Translations under genes and position numbers: made by a program
Assembly: GCF_024623785.1 (NCBI RefSeq)
Contig: NZ_JANKBZ010000030.1
Span: 1 to 64,000 of the forward strand
Length of the DNA stretch: 64,000 nucleotides
DNA from: Archangium lipolyticum
GTDB lineage: Bacteria; Myxococcota; Myxococcia; Myxococcales; Myxococcaceae
Direction of reading: 5' to 3'
Notes under the pieces: model-generated
Database searches by the model: none
What the model was told of the DNA's origin: nothing
The model's input: only the letters and a program-made list of their open reading frames with translations
Part shown: one piece after another, positions 15,816 through 27,332 of the stretch
How positions within the stretch are numbered: position 1 is the first letter of the stretch
How the letters are laid out: the number at the start of each line of letters is the position of its first letter

Positions 15816-17129
15816 CTACTCGCTCCGCCCGAAGACCCGCTGGAAGATGTCGTCCACGTGCTTGATGTGGTAGCCGGCCGAGAAGCAGTCCTCGATCTCC
15901 GCTGGCGTCATCACCTTCAGCAGATCCTGATCCTCCAGCAGCGCCTTGCGGAAGGACACGCCCTGCTCGTACATGCGCATGGCGTTGCGCTGGACGATGA
16001 CGTACGCCGCCTGGCGATCCATCCCCTTGCGCGCCAGCTCCAGCAGGATGCGCTGTGAGTTCACCACGCCGCCGAGCAGCTCCAGGTTCTTCTGCATCTG
16101 CTCCGGGTAGACGCGCAGGTTCTCCATCAGCCCGGAGAAGCGGTGCAGCATGAAGTCCGCCACGATCGTCGCGTCCGGGCCGATCACCCGCTCCACCGAC
16201 GAGTGCGAGATGTCCCGCTCGTGCCAGAGCGCCACGTCATCCAGCGCGCTCACCGCGTAGCCGCGCAGCAGCCGGGCCAGGCCCGACAGGTTCTCCGAGA
16301 GGATGGGGTTGCGCTTGTGCGGCATCGCGCTCGAGCCCTTCTGGCCCGGGGTGAAGGGCTCCTCGGCCTCGCGCACCTCGGTGCGCTGCAGGTGGCGGAT
16401 CTCCACGGCGAACTTCTCGATGCTCGCGCCCAGCAGCGCCAGCGCGGAGAAGAACTCGGCGTGCCTGTCGCGCTGGACGATCTGACTGGAGGCCGGCGCG
16501 GGCGACAGCCCGAGCTTCTTGCACGCGAACACCTCCACCGCCGGAGGCAGGTGCGCGAACGTGCCCACGGCGCCGGAGATCTTCCCCACGGCGATGACCT
16601 CGCGGGCCCGGAGCAGACGGGCCTCGGCGCGGCGCAGCTCGTCGTACCAGATGGCCAGCTTGTGGCCGAAGGTGATGGGCTCGGCGTGGATGCCGTGGCT
16701 GCGGCCCATCATCACCGTGCGCTTGTGCTCGAAGGCGCGCTTCTCCACCGCGGCCATGGCGCGCCCCACGCCTTGGAGGAGGAGGTCCGCCGCGTCGCGC
16801 AGCGTCATCCCCAGCGAGGTGTCCAGCACGTCCGAGGACGTCATGCCCAGGTGCAGCCAGCGCGCGCTCGGCCCGATGCGCTCCTCCATGAAGGTGAGGA
16901 ACGCGATGACGTCGTGCTTGGTGGTGCGCTCGATCTCCTCGATGCGAGCGACATCCGCCTCGGTGAAGTCACCGGCACGCGAGAGGCAGTCCTGGAGCGC
17001 CTCGCGCGGCGCGATGCCGTGCTCCACCATGCCCTCCAGGGCGGCCAGCTCCACGTCGCGCCAGCGGCGCATGCGGGCCACGTCGGACCAGAGGGAAGAC
17101 ATCTCCTTGCGGCTGTAACGAGGAATCAC
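15816..17129 (-). CDS. purB: Adenylosuccinate lyase
   Basis: 437 residues from GTG 17129. It catalyses cleavage of SAICAR and of adenylosuccinate in purine synthesis. The fumarase-superfamily signature GSSAMPHKRNP is intact, with its mobile catalytic Ser. GMTSSDVLDTSLG and MMGRSHGIHAEPITFGHK (catalytic His region) are also clear. The start overlaps the stop of the upstream ABC-type binding protein gene by 4 nt (GTGA), so it is translated as the last gene of a kinase, binding-protein and purB run. That is an unexpected grouping for a housekeeping enzyme. Length and motifs are standard for the short bacterial form. Confidence 0.96.
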   Translation of the reverse strand: MIPRYSRKEMSSLWSDVARMRRWRDVELAALEGMVEHGIAPREALQDCLSRAGDFTEADVARIEEIERTTKHDVIAFLTFMEERIGPSARWLHLGMTSSDVLDTSLGMTLRDAADLLLQGVGRAMAAVEKRAFEHKRTVMMGRSHGIHAEPITFGHKLAIWYDELRRAEARLLRAREVIAVGKISGAVGTFAHLPPAVEVFACKKLGLSPAPASSQIVQRDRHAEFFSALALLGASIEKFAVEIRHLQRTEVREAEEPFTPGQKGSSAMPHKRNPILSENLSGLARLLRGYAVSALDDVALWHERDISHSSVERVIGPDATIVADFMLHRFSGLMENLRVYPEQMQKNLELLGGVVNSQRILLELARKGMDRQAAYVIVQRNAMRMYEQGVSFRKALLEDQDLLKVMTPAEIEDCFSAGYHIKHVDDIFQRVFGRSE

Positions 17130-18070
17130 TCGAAGACCCTCACGGGGAAGTCCCGCTTCGCCGCGAACCGGAGCAGCTCCAACACCACGTCCTTGGAGCC
17201 GCCCAGCTTCCCGGCGGCGGAGAGGTTGACGGCCAGGTCCAACCCCTCGGGCTGCGATACCGCCAGCGCACCGGGGTCGACCTTCTCGTGGATGATGCGA
17301 TTGGCCAGCCGTCCCGCCTGCTGCCCGATGGCGGTGGGGCTGGGAGCGAGCGCCACCGTGGCACCCTCCCGAACCTGGCTGGGAGTGAGCCCCACCAGCG
17401 GCAGGCGTTGGGCACTGGCGAAGGAGATGAGCTGCTGGACGACGGCGGCGTTGCCCACCGTCTTGTCCGCCACCATCAGCAGCGCATCCACCTTGTCCTT
17501 GGAGCCGGCGAGCACCTTCTCCGCCTTGGCCTGCCCGTCCGCCTCGAGCGGCACGATGGAGAGGCCCAGGGTGCCCGCGGCCGACTGCGCCGCCTCCACC
17601 AGCCCGGCGGAGAAGCGCGGATCATGCAGGATGCCCACCCGCTTCGCCGTGGGGGCCAGGGACTTGAGCGCGGCCAGCTCGGGGCGGAAGTCGCTGGTGA
17701 GGGCGATGCCGGTGATGTTGGGGCCCTCCAGACCGTACTTCTCGTAGTAGGGCACCATGGCGAAGAGCACGGGCACGTCCGGGCCCAACGCGCGGCGGGC
17801 GGTGTTGGCGGCGAGCGGCCCGAGCGCCAGCACCAACGCCGGCTTCTGCGCGGCGATGCGCTGGAAGGCGCGCTCCGCGGCCTGCTTGCTCTCCTCCAGC
17901 GTCACCTCCACCACCTCGGCGTGGACCTCGGCGCCGAAGCCGGCCACCACCGCCGCATAGGGCGCGAGCGCGGCGGACTTCACCACCACCACCCGGGGAC
18001 GCGCCTGCTGCGCGCTGGCCACCAGCGGCAGCACGACCCAGAGCAGGAACAGCCATCCGCACCGTCTCAT
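17126..18070 (-). CDS. Periplasmic ABC-type substrate-binding protein (ABC_sub_bind family)
   Basis: 314 residues from ATG 18070. A signal peptide (LFLLWVVLPLVASA) is followed by a two-lobe fold of the ABC_sub_bind (DUF534/TrpX-like) family. Recognisable stretches are PALVLALGPLAANTARRAL, VPVLFAMVPYYEKYG, ITGIALTSDFRPELAALK, KRVGILHDPRFS and LPLVGLTPSQVREGATVAL. Typical ligands are amino acids or related small molecules, but here no permease or ATPase gene is nearby, so the protein may serve as a sensor input instead. The ATG overlaps the stop of the upstream kinase by 4 nt (ATGA), and its own stop overlaps purB. Confidence 0.85.
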   Translation of the reverse strand: MRRCGWLFLLWVVLPLVASAQQARPRVVVVKSAALAPYAAVVAGFGAEVHAEVVEVTLEESKQAAERAFQRIAAQKPALVLALGPLAANTARRALGPDVPVLFAMVPYYEKYGLEGPNITGIALTSDFRPELAALKSLAPTAKRVGILHDPRFSAGLVEAAQSAAGTLGLSIVPLEADGQAKAEKVLAGSKDKVDALLMVADKTVGNAAVVQQLISFASAQRLPLVGLTPSQVREGATVALAPSPTAIGQQAGRLANRIIHEKVDPGALAVSQPEGLDLAVNLSAAGKLGGSKDVVLELLRFAAKRDFPVRVFE

Positions 18071-20328
18071 CGCGACACCCCCGCGCAGCAACGGAAGCCC
18101 ACCGAATGGGAACGCGCGCTGGGGACACCGTTCTTCCGGGCCGCGCAGCGCGCCGCGTACTCGGGCCGCTCGAAGGAGCCGCCCTTCAGCGTCCGATCCT
18201 GCGTGTCGCCATAGCGCGAATCGGTCCACTCGGCCACGTTGCCGGAGAGGTCCGCGATGCCATAGCCCGAGCGGCATCCCGCGAAGCTCCCCGCGCCCGT
18301 CAGCTCGCGGTACTGCCCGGGGGCAATGGCCGTGTTGCACTTCTCCACGTCGAACGTGGAGCCATACGGGAAGCGCGCGTTGCCGGGGCCCTTGCAGGCC
18401 TTCTCCCACTCGGGCTCGGTGCACAGGCGCTTGCCGAGCGTCTCGCACTCGGCCTTCGCCTCCTCCCACGTCACGCCTACCCGGGGCGGCTCACCCGCCT
18501 TGTTGGGGTACTCGAACTCGTCGATGCAGAAGGAGGCGACCTGCACGGAGGCGAGCGGGAGCTCGTCCATGCCCACCGTCGGAGTGTCGGTGCCCATCTT
18601 GAAGGCCCCACCACTCACCAAGCGCATCCCCTGCGGACACGCCCCCACGGGCGCCACGACCCCCGACGGCTCCGCTCCACCCGGGCCCGCGCCTCCCCCC
18701 TGCACTGCGGCCTCGGAGGGCTGACGGGGCTTCCACAGCAACCCGTACCCCACCGCCACGCCCACTCCGAGCCCCGCGATCGTCAGCAGCACCAGCCCCA
18801 AGGGGAAACGGGAGCGGGGCGCCGCCACGGGAACTGGCGCGGCCCGGGGAGCCGTCCGTGAGGGAGCGGCCTGCGGTGCGGGCCGGGGCTCGGCACGCGG
18901 AGCCGGACGCGGCTTGGGAGCCGGACCCGGCGCGGGCGCGGGCTTGTGGGCGTTACCCATGATCCTCGCGAGCGTCTCCGCGTCGAGCGGCTGCGTGGCG
19001 TCCGGGGGAGGCGGCTCCTCCTCCTGCTCCTTCTCCTTGGACTTCGCGGCGACCCGCTGCGCGATGCTCGCGGCGGACAGCGGCTCGGTGGGCCCACCCG
19101 ACACGGGCATGTCGAGCGTGGGGGCACTCGAGATGGGCGCCTCCAGGGTTTCCCGAGGTGCTTCCAGCGTAGTCGCCCGGGGAGCCTCTCGCGTGGGGCT
19201 GCCCCCCCCCACCACGGGCACCTGGATCGTCGGGGCGGCCAGGGACGGCAGCTCCGTCGTGGGCACGGGCGGGGGCGGCATGTTCGAGCCCAGGTTGGAC
19301 GCCGTCGCCAGCTCGGCCGTGAGGCTGAAGGGAACCGGCTTCGGACGCGGGCGGGGAGGCACCGGGGTCTGCGCCGCCCCCGCGGGCTTCACCGAGCCCG
19401 GCGGCCGCGGACGCGACAGGGCCGCGGAGTACTCCGCGAGGAACTCACCGGCCGTCTTCGGCCGCGCGAGCAGGTTGGCGTTGGTGGCTCGCCGGTAGAG
19501 CGCCTCCAGGCCGGGCGGCAGCTCGGACTCATAGGCCAGCAGCTCCGGCACCTGGCCCTCCTCGGGCGTCTGGCCGGTGAGCAGCTCGCCGACGATGACG
19601 GCCAGCGAGTAGAGGTCCATCCGCGTGTCGAGCTCGCCGCCCTCGGCGTACTCGGGAGCCACGTAGCACGCCGTCCGCCAGCCCTTCTGGGCCTGGATGA
19701 AGGGCAGACGGGGAATCCCCAGCGCCAGCCCGTAGTCCGTCACCTTCAGCATGTCCGGCAGGACGATGATGTTCTCGGGCTTGAGGTCCGAGTGCGGCCC
19801 GTACTTGTGGGCGCTGTCCAGGGCCTCGACGAGCTGCGCGAGGAGCGGCTCCACCTCCTTGGGGGTGAAGCGCTGTCCCTGCGCCGCGCGCTGCTCCATC
19901 ATCCGCCGCAGCGTCATGCCCTCCAGCAGCTGCGTGGTGAAGAAGGGCCGGTTGCGCTCCTCGCCCTCCTCGTAGACGCGCACGTGGTGGGGGTGGGTGA
20001 GCTTCTTGCCCGCGCGCAGCGCCAGCGAGAACTGGGTGCGCTCCTCGGGCATCTGCACCAGACGGGGGTTGATGATCTTGAGCGCGACCTCGACATCCAT
20101 CTCCTGGTCGAGCGCGCGGAAGACGTGACCCACCGGGCCCGGCCCGAGCACCTCGCGGATGGCGTAGCGCTTCGCGAAGACGTCCCCGGGCTTGTAGGGC
20201 GCCTCCACGCTGCCCGGACGGCGGCGAGGGGCCGCGCCGCCCGGCGCCGCTCCCGCGAGCTTCAGCCCGCAGGTGGCGCAGGATTCGCTGTTATCGGGGA
20301 CAGGGCTGCCGCAGCGGTAGCAGAGCAA
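18067..20328 (-). CDS. Zinc-ribbon Ser/Thr kinase-like protein fused to a FGE-sulfatase (formylglycine-generating-like) domain
   Basis: 753 residues from TTG 20328, with GGGAG upstream. An N-terminal zinc ribbon (C3, C6, C17, C20) leads into a Hanks-type kinase domain: glycine loop GPGPVG, Lys84 in VALKII, HSDLKPEN at 179-186 in place of HRDLKPEN, and DYG at 198-200 in place of DFG. Catalytic Asp and Asn are kept, so weak activity is possible. A Pro/Ala-rich linker of about 250 residues contains one transmembrane helix (FPLGLVLLTIAGLGVGVAVG). The periplasmic end is a FGE-sulfatase domain (GGAFKMGTDTP, VTWEEAKAECETLGKRLCTEPEWE, GNVAEWTDSRYG, LKGGSF). This fusion recurs in myxobacterial kinases. 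The FGE part probably binds a ligand. Confidence 0.88.
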   Translation of the reverse strand: MLCYRCGSPVPDNSESCATCGLKLAGAAPGGAAPRRRPGSVEAPYKPGDVFAKRYAIREVLGPGPVGHVFRALDQEMDVEVALKIINPRLVQMPEERTQFSLALRAGKKLTHPHHVRVYEEGEERNRPFFTTQLLEGMTLRRMMEQRAAQGQRFTPKEVEPLLAQLVEALDSAHKYGPHSDLKPENIIVLPDMLKVTDYGLALGIPRLPFIQAQKGWRTACYVAPEYAEGGELDTRMDLYSLAVIVGELLTGQTPEEGQVPELLAYESELPPGLEALYRRATNANLLARPKTAGEFLAEYSAALSRPRPPGSVKPAGAAQTPVPPRPRPKPVPFSLTAELATASNLGSNMPPPPVPTTELPSLAAPTIQVPVVGGGSPTREAPRATTLEAPRETLEAPISSAPTLDMPVSGGPTEPLSAASIAQRVAAKSKEKEQEEEPPPPDATQPLDAETLARIMGNAHKPAPAPGPAPKPRPAPRAEPRPAPQAAPSRTAPRAAPVPVAAPRSRFPLGLVLLTIAGLGVGVAVGYGLLWKPRQPSEAAVQGGGAGPGGAEPSGVVAPVGACPQGMRLVSGGAFKMGTDTPTVGMDELPLASVQVASFCIDEFEYPNKAGEPPRVGVTWEEAKAECETLGKRLCTEPEWEKACKGPGNARFPYGSTFDVEKCNTAIAPGQYRELTGAGSFAGCRSGYGIADLSGNVAEWTDSRYGDTQDRTLKGGSFERPEYAARCAARKNGVPSARSHSVGFRCCAGVSR

Positions 20329-20431
20329 AACGGTCGGACTCCCGGAGGTGGGGGGACGAAACGGGGCCCTCCAGAAGGCACCCGAAACCCTCTTAACCCG
20401 CCGCGCTGACAGTGGGCAAGGAACGCGGGGT

Positions 20432-20887
20432 TCAACGCCCCGTCGAGCCGAAGCCACCCTCCCCTCGCTCGGTGGACTCCAGCACGGCGACCTCCTCGAG
20501 TACCGCCTGGGTCACGGGCGCCACGACCATCTGGGCGATGCGCTCGCCCCGGCGCAGGGTGAAGGGCTCGTTCGAGAGGTTGACGAGCAGGACGTGGACC
20601 TCGCCCCGGTAGTCCGCGTCGACGGTCCCCGGGGGGTTCAACACGGTGAGGCCGTGCTTGAGCGCCAGCCCCGAGCGGGGCCGCACCTGGGCCTCGTAGC
20701 CGGGCGGCAGCGCGAGGGCGAGCCCGGTGGGAACCGCCGCGCGCTCCAGCGGCCCGAGGGTGAGCTCCCCGTCGATGTCCGCGCGCAGGTCCATGCCCGC
20801 GGCGAGGGCGGTCTCGTAGCGAGGCAGAGGCAGCGGCTCGGAGTGGGTGCGCACGCGGCGCACCTTCACGGTGACGGGCGAGGACAT
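20432..20887 (-). CDS. dut: dUTP pyrophosphatase (dUTPase)
   Basis: 151 residues from ATG 20887; a GTG at 20908 is an in-frame alternative. It hydrolyses dUTP to dUMP and keeps uracil out of DNA. The five trimeric-dUTPase motifs are present: [27 protein letters not shown] (with the catalytic Asp), GERIAQMVV, and the C-terminal [10 protein letters not shown] that closes over the active site. Length is normal for the family. Same strand as the M23 peptidase upstream and kinase downstream; no functional link evident. Confidence 0.95.
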   Translation of the reverse strand: MSSPVTVKVRRVRTHSEPLPLPRYETALAAGMDLRADIDGELTLGPLERAAVPTGLALALPPGYEAQVRPRSGLALKHGLTVLNPPGTVDADYRGEVHVLLVNLSNEPFTLRRGERIAQMVVAPVTQAVLEEVAVLESTERGEGGFGSTGR

Positions 20888-20930
20888 GCGGCCCGCTGTA
20901 CCACACACGTCACACGGGCGGCGTGGGCAT

Positions 20931-21941
20931 TCAGCGCACCGTCTCGTCCGCCACGGCGTGGCGCCTGGGACGGAAGCGCAGCGGGTCCACTGGCTGCGCG
21001 GCCAGCTCGAGCTGGTAGTGCAGGTGGGGCCCGGTGGAGCGGCCGGTGTTGCCCGAGAGGGAGATGAGCTCGCCCCGCGCCACGCGCTGCCCCCGCCGCA
21101 CCAGCAGCTCCGAGTTGTGGCAATAGGCCGTCGTCACCCCGCGGCCGTGGTCGATGACGAGCACCTTCCCATTCACGTCGTCCTCGCTCGCGCGACGGAC
21201 CACGCCATCCGCCACCACGTGCACCTCGGAGCCCTCGCGGAGGGAGAGGTCCACGCCCGTGTGCAGCTTGCGCACGCCCAGCACGGGGTGGAGGCGGTAG
21301 CCGAAGGGGCTCGATACCGGCGTGTGCTCGGGCACGGGCCACGCGAGCCCGAAGGCCGTGGCCAGCGCGAGCGCCTGGGCGGCCGCCACGGTGGCGTCCT
21401 CGAAGCCTGGGGGCAACTGCCGGGAGAGCCGCTCCAGGCTCGGGGTGCCGCCCTCGGCCGCCACGCGCTCGAGGGCATAGCGCGCCGGGACGCGGCCGGC
21501 GAAGACGGCGGTGAGGCGGGACTCGTCCTGGGGAAAGGACTCGGCGAGGGCCTCGTGGAGCCGACGGGCGGAGGCGGCACCCCGGGCCGCGTCCAGCAGG
21601 GAGGCGGGGGGGATGCCCAGTTCCTGGGCGAGCGCGAGCGCGGGAGCCCGAGCCGCGGGTGAGAGGCCCTTCAGCGCCAGGTGGGTGCCATACGCGAGCG
21701 CCTCCGCGCCGGTGAAGGGCCGGAGGGGCGGCGTGCCGGGCGCGAGCGTGGGCGCGGACACGCCGGTGCCACTGACACCGTCGTAGTAGGCCAGCAGCGG
21801 GCGTGCGGTGCTGCGCCCTCCGAAGGCCCACGCCGAGGCCCGTCGTACCAGGGCACCAGCGGGCGTGTGGTGCCAGGCGGTCCAGAGACACAGGAGGGCC
21901 AGGGAGAAGTCGAGCAGCCCTCGGGCGTTGCGCGAGAACAT
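20931..21941 (-). CDS. M23 family (LytM-type) peptidase
   Basis: 336 residues. An N-terminal hydrophobic segment ([15 protein letters not shown]) is a signal or anchor. The C-terminal third is the peptidase_M23 fold: [21 protein letters not shown] gives the first zinc ligands (H...D in HTGVD), and [14 protein letters not shown] gives the HxH motif. [10 protein letters not shown] and [21 protein letters not shown] complete the domain. All catalytic residues appear intact, so a peptidoglycan endopeptidase is expected. The middle 170 residues are Ala-rich helices of unknown role. Its start is 12 nt after the stop of the upstream membrane protein, suggesting an operon. Confidence 0.9.
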   Translation of the reverse strand: MFSRNARGLLDFSLALLCLWTAWHHTPAGALVRRASAWAFGGRSTARPLLAYYDGVSGTGVSAPTLAPGTPPLRPFTGAEALAYGTHLALKGLSPAARAPALALAQELGIPPASLLDAARGAASARRLHEALAESFPQDESRLTAVFAGRVPARYALERVAAEGGTPSLERLSRQLPPGFEDATVAAAQALALATAFGLAWPVPEHTPVSSPFGYRLHPVLGVRKLHTGVDLSLREGSEVHVVADGVVRRASEDDVNGKVLVIDHGRGVTTAYCHNSELLVRRGQRVARGELISLSGNTGRSTGPHLHYQLELAAQPVDPLRFRPRRHAVADETVR

Positions 21942-21953
21942 GGGGCCTCCTCC

Positions 21954-22742
21954 TCAACGCACGAAGGACAGCAGGGGCGAGGCATCGAGCGCGGCGGCGA
22001 GCGCCAGGGGGGCCACCAGCGCGGAGCCGAGCAGCCCGTATGTGAGGGCCCGGGCGAAGCCACGCGCATGGGCCTCGGAAGCCGCATCGGCGTGCTGGAG
22101 GTTGCGCAGCACCGCGCGCCAACCGAGCCGCCACAGCAGCCCCACCAGGGCCGCGAGCGCGAGGCCCCGAGCCACCCCATCCGCCGCGCCTTCGCCGAGC
22201 AGCTCGCGCCAGGAGAGATACACCGTGCCCTGGACGAGCCGTGCCACGGTACAGGCACCCGCCACGGCCACGAGCGCGGTGGCGAGCGGGCGGATCCACC
22301 GCATCGAGGTGGGTTTGCGCAGGCACCGGGCCAGCATCGCGCGCCAGCCGTGGTGCGGAGCGACGTGGAACGTGCCCCAGGAAGGGCCCCGGGGAGCCGA
22401 CTCCTCGCGGTAACCGAGCGCGGGCAGGGCGAGCACCACGTCCGCCATCAGCTCCCAGGACAGGGCGAGGGCCCGCGCCAGGATGGTGCGGCGCTCCAGG
22501 GAGAGCAGCTCCACGAGGGACTCGGTGAGGGAGTAGCGGCCCACGACGCGGTCGAACGCGGCATCGGCCAGGTCGACCACGGCGAGGAGCCGATCATCGA
22601 GCGTGTCCGCGGCCGCATGGACGCCCACGGCGATGAGCGCCAGCAGGCCAAGCGGCATGAAGGCCCAGCGGAAATGACCGAGGAAGCGCGAGAACGCGTT
22701 GAAAGGGCCCTCGGGCCGGGGGACGGTCGGCGAGCGGTTCAC
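21954..22742 (-). CDS. Multi-span membrane protein of unknown function
   Basis: 262 residues from GTG 22742 with GGAG at good distance. I count about four hydrophobic segments: FMPLGLLALIAVGVHAAA, LATALVAVAGACTVARLV, GLALAALVGLLWRLGW, and GLLGSALVAPLALAAALDA. Between the first and second is a cytoplasmic or periplasmic helical stretch of about 100 residues. No family recognised. It lies 12 nt upstream of the M23 peptidase and may be its membrane partner; that is inference from spacing only. Confidence 0.75.
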   Translation of the reverse strand: MNRSPTVPRPEGPFNAFSRFLGHFRWAFMPLGLLALIAVGVHAAADTLDDRLLAVVDLADAAFDRVVGRYSLTESLVELLSLERRTILARALALSWELMADVVLALPALGYREESAPRGPSWGTFHVAPHHGWRAMLARCLRKPTSMRWIRPLATALVAVAGACTVARLVQGTVYLSWRELLGEGAADGVARGLALAALVGLLWRLGWRAVLRNLQHADAASEAHARGFARALTYGLLGSALVAPLALAAALDASPLLSFVR

Positions 22743-22822
22743 GCGGGGCTCCGGGAGAGGACCCGCGCATCAACGCACGAGCCCGCGGGAAGATCTTTCC
22801 TGGAAGGAGCCCGCAAAGGAAG

Positions 22823-22855
22823 ACGCCCTCCCCCGCCGGAGCGGAGAGAGGGCGT
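22823..22855 (-). terminator. Possible terminator hairpin downstream of pnp
   Basis: ACGCCCTC at 22823-22830 pairs with GAGGGCGT at 22848-22855. On the minus strand the stem is followed by CTTCCTTTGC, a modest pyrimidine-rich stretch. It lies about 190 nt after the pnp stop and before the next minus-strand gene. Confidence 0.35.
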
Positions 22856-22880
22856 GGACCGTGGCCCCCTACCGGAGGCC

Positions 22881-23033
22881 GTGCCTCTCTCCCCTCTCCC
22901 TCTGGGAGAGGGAAAGGGTGAGGGTATCCATCACGGTGTTCAAATCCCTGGGGCACCAGGTACAGGTGGAACCCGAGTCCACCCCTAGACCCTCACCCCG
23001 ACCCTCTCCCAGAGGGAGAGGGAGGAAGGGAGG
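22881..23033. repeat. REP-like palindromic element, copy B
   Basis: This fills most of the 303-base gap between the membrane protein gene and pnp. It contains CTCTCCCTCTGGGAGAGGG with GGGTGAGGGT, then the block GGTGGAACCCGAGTCCACC, then ACCCTCACCCCGACCCTCTC with CCAGAGGGAGAGGG. It is largely copy A (15681-15808) in inverted order, including the shared TGGACTCGGGTTCCACC word. I see no gene in the gap. Confidence 0.8.
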
Positions 23034-23045
23034 GGAGGTAGAACC

Positions 23046-25232
<2,187 letters not shown>

Positions 25233-25628
25233 ATCCGTCTCGCCTTGTAACTGCCTGATGGCCACGCGACGCGTGCCCTGCCTTTTCCAAAAGGTGAGGG
25301 CCCACGCGCCTCATTGCGAGGCCTGTGGGGTGATGCGGTCGCCGGGCCTGGAACAGGCAAAGACGGGCAACCGCGGTCTGACTGCGGAGGGGCGCCTCGG
25401 AAGCGCCGGCAGGGATGAGTCGGAGCTTTGATCCCTGATCGCGCGGGCCGACCCGGCTGCATCGGTCGGCCCGTCCGAACGGAAACCAAAACCTCCGTCC
25501 ACATCACGCCCTTGCTCCCTCCCTCGCCCCGCTCCTACTTCCAAACTGGGGTGCTGCGACTGCGTACCGCGACTGGCTGGAACGACTCGGGGCGCTGACC
25601 TGCGCCAGCGCCCCGATTTGCTGCGGGC
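25233..25628 (-). promoter_or_regulatory. Structured rpsO-pnp intergenic region and pnp leader
   Basis: This 396-base gap holds no gene I can support. It contains a perfect 9-bp stem (GGGCCGACC at 25445-25453 with GGTCGGCCC at 25464-25472, loop CGGCTGCATC) and an 11-bp stem at 25587-25616 directly after rpsO. In enterobacteria the pnp leader folds into an RNase III-cleaved stem through which PNPase represses itself. A similar role for the 25445-25472 stem is an inference. Another GC-rich stem around GGGGCGCCTC at about 25390 is likely. Confidence 0.4.
25587..25616 (-). terminator. Terminator-like hairpin after rpsO
   Basis: Eleven-bp perfect stem (TCGGGGCGCTG with CAGCGCCCCGA, loop about 8 nt) starting 13 nt after the rpsO stop. 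There is no T run behind it, so it may be a partial terminator or a processing/stabilising stem rather than a full stop. Confidence 0.5.
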
Positions 25629-25901
25629 CTACTTGCGGATGCCGAGGCCCTCGATGAGCTTCTTGTAGCGGTTGGCGTCCTTGCTCTTCAGGTAGTCGAG
25701 CAGGCGACGACGCTGACCCACCAGCTTGAGCAGACCGCGACGGGAGTGGTGGTCCTTCTTGTGCGTCTTGAAGTGCTCCGTGAGCATGGTGATGCGCTCG
25801 GAGAGCAGCGCCACCTGGACCTCGGGGGAACCCGTGTCCGTCTCATGGGTGCGGTACTTCGAGACGACCTCTGCCTTGCGGTCCTGATGCAATGCCGACA
25901 T
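25629..25901 (-). CDS. rpsO: 30S ribosomal protein S15
   Basis: 90 residues from ATG 25901, with AGGAAG 6 nt upstream. The frame extends further upstream, but MSALHQDRK is the natural start. S15 binds the central domain of 16S rRNA early in 30S assembly. Family hallmarks are [36 protein letters not shown] and [13 protein letters not shown]. Length is standard. It sits between truB and pnp, the conserved order of this cluster. In other bacteria S15 represses its own mRNA; the 196-base region before it could hold such a site, but I cannot identify one. Confidence 0.98.
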   Translation of the reverse strand: MSALHQDRKAEVVSKYRTHETDTGSPEVQVALLSERITMLTEHFKTHKKDHHSRRGLLKLVGQRRRLLDYLKSKDANRYKKLIEGLGIRK

Positions 25902-26097
25902 GTGCTTCCTGACTCTCTGCCCGCTCCGGGGGGTGGGTACTGCGGTCGCCACGGTCCGCGGAGGGGTACAGACCGGGCTTCCTCCTACTAACGAATCGAC
26001 GGCTTATAAGCATCGCCCGTGCGGGCGGTCAACCTCTAGCGTCTGGCTGGCCGCCTGGAGGCGGACGGGAGAGGCCGAAAGGACACAGAGGCCGGAA

Positions 26098-26967
26098 TCA
26101 GACGAGCACTCGCAGATAACGCAGCCGGCCACGGACCACCTCGGCCACGGCGAGCAGCGTCCCCGAGGGGCCCACCACGCGCACCCGGCCAGGATGGGCG
26201 GGGGCCTCCACCGGCACCCCGTGGGACACGCGCGCCGCGTCCGCCTCGCTCACCCGCACCGCCGGCAGATCCACCAGGGCCTCGGACACGGGCAGCAACC
26301 GCTTCGCCAGGGCCTCGGGCTCCCTGGCCAGGGCGGGCAGGTCCGCCAGCGGCAGCGACTGGGCCAGGGCGAAGGGACCGCTCATGGTGCGCCGCAGCGC
26401 CTCCAGGTGGGCCCCGCAGCCCAGCGCCCGGCCGATGTCATAGGCGAGCGTGCGCACGAAGAAGCCCTTGGAGCAGCGCACCGACAGGCGCAGCTGCGTG
26501 GCGTTGAAGTCGCGCAGCACCAGCTCGTACACCGTGACCTGGCGGCTGGCGCGCTCCACCTCCTCGCCGGCGCGGGCGAGCTCGTACAGACGCTTCCCGC
26601 CCACCTTCACCGCCGAGTACATGGGCGGCACCTGCTCGAAGGTGCCACGGAAGCGCCCCAGCACCTCTTCCAGCAGCGCGGAGGTGAGCGCGGGCACCGG
26701 GGCCTCGGACACCACCTTGCCCTCGGCATCCTGGGTGTCCGTCTCGGCGCCCAGACGCACCACCGCGTCATAGGCCTTGTCGCCCTCGGTGATGAAGCCG
26801 GCCACCTTGGTCGCCTCGCCCAGGCACAGGGGCAACACCCCCGTGGCCATCGGATCGAGCGTCCCGGTGTGGCCCACCTTCTTCACCTTGAGCAGAAACC
26901 GGACCTGCCGCACCACGTCGAACGAGGTGGGCCCGGTGGGTTTGTCGATGACCAGAACGCCGTCCAT
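26098..26967 (-). CDS. truB: tRNA pseudouridine synthase B
   Basis: 289 residues from ATG 26967. It converts U55 of tRNA to pseudouridine. The catalytic Asp is in [17 protein letters not shown]. Other family motifs are [37 protein letters not shown] (split here as QVPPMYSA and [12 protein letters not shown]) and [17 protein letters not shown]-terminal PUA-like segment follows ([16 protein letters not shown]). It starts 5 nt after rbfA ends, as in many bacteria, within the rimP to pnp cluster. Confidence 0.97.
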   Translation of the reverse strand: MDGVLVIDKPTGPTSFDVVRQVRFLLKVKKVGHTGTLDPMATGVLPLCLGEATKVAGFITEGDKAYDAVVRLGAETDTQDAEGKVVSEAPVPALTSALLEEVLGRFRGTFEQVPPMYSAVKVGGKRLYELARAGEEVERASRQVTVYELVLRDFNATQLRLSVRCSKGFFVRTLAYDIGRALGCGAHLEALRRTMSGPFALAQSLPLADLPALAREPEALAKRLLPVSEALVDLPAVRVSEADAARVSHGVPVEAPAHPGRVRVVGPSGTLLAVAEVVRGRLRYLRVLV

Positions 26968-26972
26968 GCTGA

Positions 26973-27332
26973 CTACCAGCCTTCCTTCTCCTTCACCTCG
27001 CGCAGCAACCGCTCGATGCGGTCACCCCGCTCCACTGACTCGTCGAAGGTGAAGAAGACCTCCGGCGACACGCGCAGATTCACCGCCTCGGTGATTTCCC
27101 GGCGGATGTAACCCTTGGCCGCCTCGAGACCTTTCTGGGTCTCCTTGCGCTCCTCCTCGGTGCCCATCATCGAGTAGAAGACGCGCGCCACCTTGAGGTC
27201 CGGCGACACCTTCACGCCGGTGACGGTGATGAAGCCGATGCGCGGGTCCTTCAGCTCGCCCCGGGTCAACATCCTCCCGAGGGCCGCCTGGATCTCCTGC
27301 CCCACACGCTCCGGCCGATTGCTGGTGCTCAT
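26973..27332 (-). CDS. rbfA: Ribosome-binding factor A
   Basis: 119 residues from ATG 27332, which overlaps the stop of the DUF503 gene (ATGA) and has GGGAGAAG upstream. RbfA aids late 16S rRNA maturation. The KH-like fold is shown by [41 protein letters not shown] (two pieces) and [20 protein letters not shown]. The C-terminal helix [14 protein letters not shown] is present. Position between DUF503 and truB is the conserved arrangement. Confidence 0.96.
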   Translation of the reverse strand: MSTSNRPERVGQEIQAALGRMLTRGELKDPRIGFITVTGVKVSPDLKVARVFYSMMGTEEERKETQKGLEAAKGYIRREITEAVNLRVSPEVFFTFDESVERGDRIERLLREVKEKEGW

